From: Desulfomicrobium apsheronum
Lineage (GTDB): Bacteria; Desulfobacterota; Desulfovibrionia; Desulfovibrionales; Desulfomicrobiaceae
Length of the DNA stretch: 64,000 nt
Direction of reading: 5' to 3'
Assembly: GCF_900114115.1 (NCBI RefSeq)
Contig: NZ_FORX01000016.1
Location: 48,241 to 112,240 of the forward strand
In this document: positions 59,385-64,000 of the stretch, piece after piece
Position numbering within the stretch: the first letter of the stretch is position 1
Layout of the letters: each line of letters begins with the position of its first letter
The notes under the pieces: model-generated
The model's database searches: none
What the model was told of the DNA's origin: nothing
Seen by the model: only the letters and a program-made list of their open reading frames with translations
Program-made: the position numbers and the translations under genes

Positions 59385-59386
59385 GC

Positions 59387-60829
59387 ATGGAAGTCATGGG
59401 AGCACCCAGTGTAGTCATCGGAGGTCGGGTCGTCATTGTCGACGACGAGGTGGACTTCGCGCGCGGTCTGGCCAGGCTTGTCTGCGGACAGTTTCCCGGC
59501 CTTGAAGTGGAAGCCGTGCATAGCGCGGCCGAAGCCCTGCGGACCCTTTCGGCAAAGCCCGCCCAGCTCATGATCACGGATTTGCGCATGCCCGAGATGA
59601 CCGGATTGCAGCTTCTGTCCCAGGCCCTTGGCCTGCTGCCGGATCTGAGCATGGTCGTGCTCACCGCCTACGGGACCATCGAAACGGCGGTGGAGGCCCT
59701 GCGGGCCGGAGCCTATGATTTCCTGACCAAACCCATCGAGCCGGAGCAGCTTTTTCGGGTGGTGGAGAAGGGGCTGGAGCGAAGCCGGTTGTTGGAGGAA
59801 AACAATCGCCTGCGCAAGATTCTGGCCAACAAGGAATGCGGCGGCGAGCTGGTCGGTGAAGGCGCGGCCATGCGGCAGCTCAAGCGCACCATTGCGGCCG
59901 TGGCCCAGTCCGAATACACGGTGCTGGTTCGGGGCGAATCAGGCACCGGCAAGGAGTTGGTGGCCCGCATGGTGCACCATCTGGGCGTACGGGCTTCCCG
60001 GCCGTTTCTGGCGGTGAACTGTCCTTCCATTCCCGAGAATCTGCTCGAAAGCGAACTTTTCGGCCACGTCAAGGGCGCCTTTACCGGGGCCGACCGCGAC
60101 CACAAGGGGCTCTTCGCCGCCGCCGACAAGGGAACCATCCATCTGGACGAAATCGGGGACATTTCCCCGGCGGTCCAGACCAAGCTGCTGCGGGTCATGC
60201 AGGACGGGGAGGTTCGGCCAGTTGGATCGAACAGATCCTCACGCGTGGATGTGCGCGTGGTCGCCTCCACAAATCAAAACCTTGAAGCCGCCATGCAGGC
60301 CAAGACCTTTCGCGAGGACCTGTATTACCGGTTGAACGTGCTGACCATAACCCTGCCGCCCCTGCGCGAGCGGGCCGAGGACATTCCGCTTTTGGCCGGA
60401 CACTTCTTCCGGGCGGCCTGCCGCGAGATGGGGCTGGCCGAAAAACAGGTCGATCCGGAGGTCATGCACTGGATGGCCACCCACCCCTGGCCTGGCAACG
60501 TACGTGAGTTGCAGAATTTCGTACGCCGTCTGACCGTTTTCGCCACCACGGAGCGGGTGGACATGAATCTGCTGCGCATGGTGCAGCAGGGCGGCTGTCT
60601 GCCCGTACCCATGAGCAAGAGCCAGAACGGAGGCGACGCCGCGCTGGAACCCTACAAGAACGCCAAGGCCGATGCCGTGACGGCATTCACCCATTCCTAC
60701 GTAAACGAGCTTCTGGCCCAGACCAAAGGCAACGTGTCCGAAGCGGCCCGCGTCTCGGGCCTGTCCCGCGTGGCCCTGCAGAAGATCCTCTCGCGCATGG
60801 GCGAAAGCGCGGCGCGATTTCGGGATTGA
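59387..60829 (+). CDS. NtrC-family sigma-54 response regulator
   Basis: A 480-aa activator; ATG 59387 chosen over TTG 59381 for spacing to AGGAAGG. Receiver domain with D20 and phospho-acceptor D65 (LMITDLRMPEMTG), AAA+ with Walker A GESGTGKE, sigma-54 loop GAFTGA and IHLDEIGD, and a C-terminal Fis-type HTH (VSEAARVSGLSRVALQKIL). Partner of the heme-type kinase. Probable targets include the -24/-12 promoter at 54627-54642. Confidence 0.9.
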   Translation: MEVMGAPSVVIGGRVVIVDDEVDFARGLARLVCGQFPGLEVEAVHSAAEALRTLSAKPAQLMITDLRMPEMTGLQLLSQALGLLPDLSMVVLTAYGTIETAVEALRAGAYDFLTKPIEPEQLFRVVEKGLERSRLLEENNRLRKILANKECGGELVGEGAAMRQLKRTIAAVAQSEYTVLVRGESGTGKELVARMVHHLGVRASRPFLAVNCPSIPENLLESELFGHVKGAFTGADRDHKGLFAAADKGTIHLDEIGDISPAVQTKLLRVMQDGEVRPVGSNRSSRVDVRVVASTNQNLEAAMQAKTFREDLYYRLNVLTITLPPLRERAEDIPLLAGHFFRAACREMGLAEKQVDPEVMHWMATHPWPGNVRELQNFVRRLTVFATTERVDMNLLRMVQQGGCLPVPMSKSQNGGDAALEPYKNAKADAVTAFTHSYVNELLAQTKGNVSEAARVSGLSRVALQKILSRMGESAARFRD

Positions 60830-60980
60830 GGCGTCTGCCTTCCTTCTCTTGGCATCGCCAAACGCTTTTCGTCGTTGTAATCTTTGTGTATGTGCAAGTA
60901 TCTCAAAACATGACACCTGCTTTGTCGGCGCTGGCGGAATGAACCGCAACCTGTCGGCCGTCACCTATTTTAGTTTGAAA

Positions 60981-61005
60981 CTCCAATCATGTTTTGAGAT
61001 TGGAG
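60981..61005 (+). promoter_or_regulatory. Hairpin that would hide the ribosome site of the PAS kinase
   Basis: CTCCAATC (60981-60988) and GATTGGAG (60998-61005) form a perfect 8-bp stem with a 9-base loop. The right arm contains most of the GGAGG ribosome site (61002-61006), eight bases before TTG 61015. Confidence 0.55.
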
Positions 61006-61014
61006 GATGCTCTT

Positions 61015-63531
61015 TTGAACGTGATGAACACGGCATTTCCGTCCGCACTGCATTTTGACGCCGGTCTACCTGCCTTCCTTGCTCTCCTGCTGACATTTGG
61101 CGCGATCTCGTTTCTGTTTGGCGCGTTGCTCATTGTCCTTGCCCGCCTTCGATCAACCAGGACTTCCTTGGAAACACGCGCTCGCGAATTGCGTTCCGCC
61201 CACAAGAAGATCGAGACGCTGGCTTGTGAAAAACGTGAATTCGAAGAGAAGTTCCAAGCCATTTTCGATAATTCACCGTATTCCATTGCGTTCAACGCGC
61301 TCGACGGTACGTATTTGGATGCCAATAAAGCTTTTTTGTCCCGATGGGGCATTTCGCGTGAAGAGGCGCTCGCCCGTTCGGTGCAGGATCTTGCTGCGGT
61401 CGACAATGATGAAAGGTTGCGTTTTATTCAGATGCTTGAGCGCGATGGGACTTTCAGCAACATGGAAACGAAGATTTCCAAGCCTGACGGCGGGGTGGGC
61501 TATGTGCTGTTTTCCGCATCGCTGGTTTCCCTTGGTGGGCTGACGAGCGTTTTGTCCACGGCCGTGGATGTCACCTCGCTCAAAGAAGCGGAGCAGAACG
61601 TCAAGCGCTGGCGGCAGAAGTTCGATCTGACCACTGCCGCAGCCAAACTCACCTTCTATGAATATGACGTGGATAATGACGTTCTGACCTGGAGCGGGAG
61701 TATGCTGGACGTGTTGGGGTACGACCCGCAGGAGATGCGGGGGGGGCTCGACGTCTGGATGGAACTGCTTCACCCGGAGGACGCGGACAGGGCGACGGCT
61801 CTTTTCGAAGAGGCGTTGTCGCAAAGGAAGAGGTACATCATCGAGTACCGCCTGCGGCGCGAAGATGGTTCGTACGCCGATGTTTTCGAATATGGGCAAA
61901 TGTTCGCCAGGACACCCGATTCGCCAAGGAGGGTGCTTGGCATCATTCAGGACGTTTCCGAAGCCAAACGCACCGAGAAGGCCTTGATGCAGAGTGAGGA
62001 GAAGTATCGGGCCATCTTCAACAACGCTCCCATTGGGATTTTTCGCACCAGCTATGCCGGGCGTTTTCTGGAGGCCAATCCGACCCTTGCGCGCATGTTG
62101 GGGTACCGGGACCGGGATGAACTCCGGTCCTCGGTGGAGAGCCTGGACACAGGCATTTATCCCCATCCCCACACGCGTCGCGACATGCTTGAATCCCTGC
62201 TCGTCTCACCAGACGGAATACGCAGGGATATCGAATTCAAACGCAAGGATGGATCGCCTTTTTACGCCGTGATCAACGCATCCCTGCAATTCGACGATTC
62301 AGGTCGTCCCGCCTACCTCGACGGCACCATAGAAGACATCACCACCCGCAAGGCCGCCGAAGACAGCCTGCGGCAGTCCGAGGAAAAGTTTGCGAGTATA
62401 TTTCGCCTGTCCCCGGACGCCATCGTGCTTTTCGGACTGGATACGCAGCGCATTCAGGACGTCAACGACGCCTTTGTCGTCCTGTTCGGATTTTCCCGGG
62501 AGGAAGTGCTGGGCAAGACGACCCTTGAACTGGGGCTGTATAAGACGCCCGCCTTGAGAGATCGACTGTATGAGCTGATGCATGAGAGCCAGATAATCAG
62601 GGACTTTGAATTAACCGGCCATGGGAAAGACGGCGAAGAGATTCGCTGCCTGCTTTCATGCCAAGTCATAGGTATCAATGGCCGGTCACTCGTTTTTGCC
62701 GTGATACGCGATCTGCGCGAAATGAAACGCATGCAGCAACTCATGATCCAGACGGAGAAAATGCAGTCCCTCGGCGGATTGGCGGCGGGGATGGCGCATG
62801 AAATCAACAATCCTTTGGGTATCATTGTGCAGGGCGTGCAAAATGTCACGCGCAGGCTCGACCCGTTGTTGGAGCCCAACATCGAAGTTGCCAAGAGACA
62901 CGAATTGGACTTGCACCGCCTGGGCATGTTTCTCGAAGAACGCAACATCTTCCGCTATCTGCAGGGGATCCGCGATGCGGGTGAGCGCGCTGCGGCTATC
63001 GTGTCGAACATGCTTTCCTTTAGCCGTAACAGCGAGCGGACGTTTTCCTCCAATGATCTGAGCGCCATTGCCTCCAAGGCCTTTGAGTTGGCGGGCAAGG
63101 ATTTTGATTTAAAAAAGCATTATGATTTCAGAAGATTGAATATCGTCAGGGAGTATGATCCCGATTTGCCGCTGGTGCCCTGCGTCGGCACGGAAATCGA
63201 ACAGGTGCTCTTGAATCTCGTACGCAATGCCGCGCAGGCCATGGCCCGATCCGGGATGGAAAATCCGACACTGACCGTACGCACGAAAAAAATGCGGGAT
63301 TGGGCCGTGATCGAGGTGGAAGACAACGGGCCGGGCATCCCCAAGGACGATCTCTCCCGTGTATTCGAGCCGTTCTACACGACCAAGAAGATCGGCGAAG
63401 GAACCGGGCTCGGGCTTTCGGTGTCGTACTTCATCATTACCAACAACCACCACGGACACCTCACCGCCTCTTCGCGCGAAGGCCGGGGAACCAAGTTTGT
63501 CATCTCCCTGCCGCTACACCCGGACGCGTGA
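61015..63531 (+). CDS. Multi-PAS sensor histidine kinase
   Basis: An 838-aa kinase. Start TTG 61015 fits the GGAGG at 61002-61006; ATG 61024 is an alternative. One hydrophobic segment (about 15-45) anchors it, then a coiled coil and four PAS domains (beginning near residues 80, 205, 330 and 455), HisKA GGLAAGMAHEINNPLG and HATPase DNGPGIPKDDLSRVFEPFY. No regulator gene is adjacent, so the partner is unknown. It ends convergently with cheA, overlapping by 18 bp. Confidence 0.88.
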   Translation: MNVMNTAFPSALHFDAGLPAFLALLLTFGAISFLFGALLIVLARLRSTRTSLETRARELRSAHKKIETLACEKREFEEKFQAIFDNSPYSIAFNALDGTYLDANKAFLSRWGISREEALARSVQDLAAVDNDERLRFIQMLERDGTFSNMETKISKPDGGVGYVLFSASLVSLGGLTSVLSTAVDVTSLKEAEQNVKRWRQKFDLTTAAAKLTFYEYDVDNDVLTWSGSMLDVLGYDPQEMRGGLDVWMELLHPEDADRATALFEEALSQRKRYIIEYRLRREDGSYADVFEYGQMFARTPDSPRRVLGIIQDVSEAKRTEKALMQSEEKYRAIFNNAPIGIFRTSYAGRFLEANPTLARMLGYRDRDELRSSVESLDTGIYPHPHTRRDMLESLLVSPDGIRRDIEFKRKDGSPFYAVINASLQFDDSGRPAYLDGTIEDITTRKAAEDSLRQSEEKFASIFRLSPDAIVLFGLDTQRIQDVNDAFVVLFGFSREEVLGKTTLELGLYKTPALRDRLYELMHESQIIRDFELTGHGKDGEEIRCLLSCQVIGINGRSLVFAVIRDLREMKRMQQLMIQTEKMQSLGGLAAGMAHEINNPLGIIVQGVQNVTRRLDPLLEPNIEVAKRHELDLHRLGMFLEERNIFRYLQGIRDAGERAAAIVSNMLSFSRNSERTFSSNDLSAIASKAFELAGKDFDLKKHYDFRRLNIVREYDPDLPLVPCVGTEIEQVLLNLVRNAAQAMARSGMENPTLTVRTKKMRDWAVIEVEDNGPGIPKDDLSRVFEPFYTTKKIGEGTGLGLSVSYFIITNNHHGHLTASSREGRGTKFVISLPLHPDA

Positions 63532-64000
63532 TACGAGCGGCGTCGAGCTGGCCGCGACAAGCGCCGCGATGTCGAGGATGAGCGCCATGCTGCCGTCGCC
63601 CTTGATGGTGGCTCCGGAAATTCCGCGTATGTCCTGATAGACCTTGCCCAGACTCTTGATGACGGTCTGGTGCTCGCCGATGACCCTGTCCACGACGATG
63701 CCGACGCGCCGTCCCTGCGAGTTGCAGACCACGACCTGCTCGATCTCCGGGGTCTGCCCCGGAATCTCGAAACCGGCGCGCAGGCTGACGTAAGGCACCA
63801 TCTGGCCGCGCAGGTTGATCAGATCGGCGCGGTCCTTGTCCTTGCGGATGAGCTCCACGCATTCTTCCACGGCGGACAGGGGCATGATGAAATAGCTGTT
63901 CTCGACCTGAACTTGCAAACCGTCGATGATGGCCAGGGTCAGGGGGATGCGCACGGAGATGGTCGTGCCTTGGCCGGGAACGCTCTCCAGGGAGATGCGG
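63514..64000 (-). CDS. cheA: CheA-type chemotaxis kinase, C-terminal part (continues beyond the window)
   Basis: The visible 162 residues (minus strand) begin in the end of the ATPase domain (SLESVPGQGTTISVRIPLTLAII) and continue as the CheW-like P5 domain (PLSAVEECVELIRK, INLRGQMVPYVSLRAGFEIPG, GRRVGIVVDRVIGEHQTVIKSLG, ISGATIKGDGSMALILDI). P5 docks CheW and receptors. The ATPase-P5 junction makes CheA much more likely than CheW. The stop at 63514-63516 lies within the convergent kinase gene. Confidence 0.88.
   Translation of the reverse strand, partial: RISLESVPGQGTTISVRIPLTLAIIDGLQVQVENSYFIMPLSAVEECVELIRKDKDRADLINLRGQMVPYVSLRAGFEIPGQTPEIEQVVVCNSQGRRVGIVVDRVIGEHQTVIKSLGKVYQDIRGISGATIKGDGSMALILDIAALVAASSTPLVSRVRV

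Noticed and set aside
63514..64000. Separate cheW gene
   Set aside because: The reading frame stays open to the window edge and includes the last strands of an HATPase domain (GQGTTISVRIPL) joined to the CheW-like domain, so it is the end of cheA.

Overview
The window looks like chromosomal DNA from a high-GC, Gram-negative sulfate-reducing deltaproteobacterium of the Desulfovibrionales (Desulfovibrio or Desulfomicrobium type). The basis is codon use, many sigma-54 two-component systems, two sulfur-anion transporter operons, an outer-membrane lipid-trafficking lipoprotein, and an uncharacterised gene set of the type I know as the GAK system, which I associate with these bacteria. Species assignment is inference. 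No rRNA, tRNA, CRISPR array, prophage or complete insertion sequence was seen.

Layout. 1-9,069: end of a universal stress protein; a ZraP-ZraS-ZraR envelope/zinc stress module with a sigma-54 promoter; a His-rich peptide next to a short CbiX-type chelatase; a DksA-like zinc-finger protein; a PIN-PhoH ATPase; and a PHP-glycosyltransferase fusion read leftward. 9,070-18,049: a long rightward operon behind a three-repeat Pho box. It encodes an XXXCH protein, a PHP-like protein, an amphi-Trp protein, a PhoU-kinase fusion, an ATP-grasp enzyme, an HprK-related kinase, a CofD-related protein, a second amphi-Trp protein joined through an A10 run to an HU-like frame, and a radical SAM protein. 18,097-24,384: a DedA protein and a divergent operon, each with its own Pho-box-like repeats; the operon encodes an unknown 792-aa protein, a phosphatidylserine-decarboxylase-like protein, an Lgt-like membrane protein and a secreted protein. 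24,387-31,271: an Lrp-type regulator, threonine catabolism (kbl, tdh) split by a MITE-like palindromic element, dispersed palindromic repeats, ilvH, a phosphate acyltransferase, Hsp20 and a Cys-cluster protein. 31,382-35,048: pstS-pstC-pstA with a Pho box. 35,145-39,732: a five-gene leftward operon (58-aa protein, Usp-like protein, SulP transporter, small membrane protein, TauE/SafE transporter) behind a sigma-54 promoter. 39,937-45,582: divergent operon for a Lon protease carrying an inserted receiver domain, a histidine kinase, a sigma-54 activator and an orphan RluA-type N-domain. 45,689-52,222: MATE transporter, a decayed EAL-CBS-GGDEF gene, then phoB-phoR-pstB-phoU behind a Pho box. 52,349-54,408: exported hydrolase and MlaA. 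54,627-60,829: YeiH-type transporter plus small membrane protein behind a sigma-54 promoter, then a heme-binding-type sensor kinase and its sigma-54 activator. 61,015-64,000: a multi-PAS kinase and the end of cheA.

How it works together. Three themes recur. First, phosphate: PhoB/PhoR, PstSCAB and PhoU are present, and 11-bp-spaced Pho-box repeats lie upstream of pstS, phoB, the GAK-type operon, the PSD/Lgt-like operon, dedA and possibly the glycosyltransferase. This suggests a phosphate-limitation island whose enzymology (ATP-grasp, kinases, CofD-like, PSD-like, Lgt-like, GT4) is largely unexplored; envelope lipid remodelling is my leading hypothesis, not a demonstration. Second, sulfur-anion transport under sigma-54: two operons share the plan of a transporter with an unusual helical insert plus a small membrane protein, a -24/-12 promoter, palindromic upstream sites and a nearby two-component pair. 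Third, envelope stress and lipid handling (ZraPSR, MlaA, DedA, Hsp20).

Gene-free stretches: 26,420-26,860 (MITE-like element and two repeats), 27,899-28,292 (three repeats), 54,409-54,708 (terminator, candidate activator site, sigma-54 promoter). Shorter gaps hold the regulatory sites listed.
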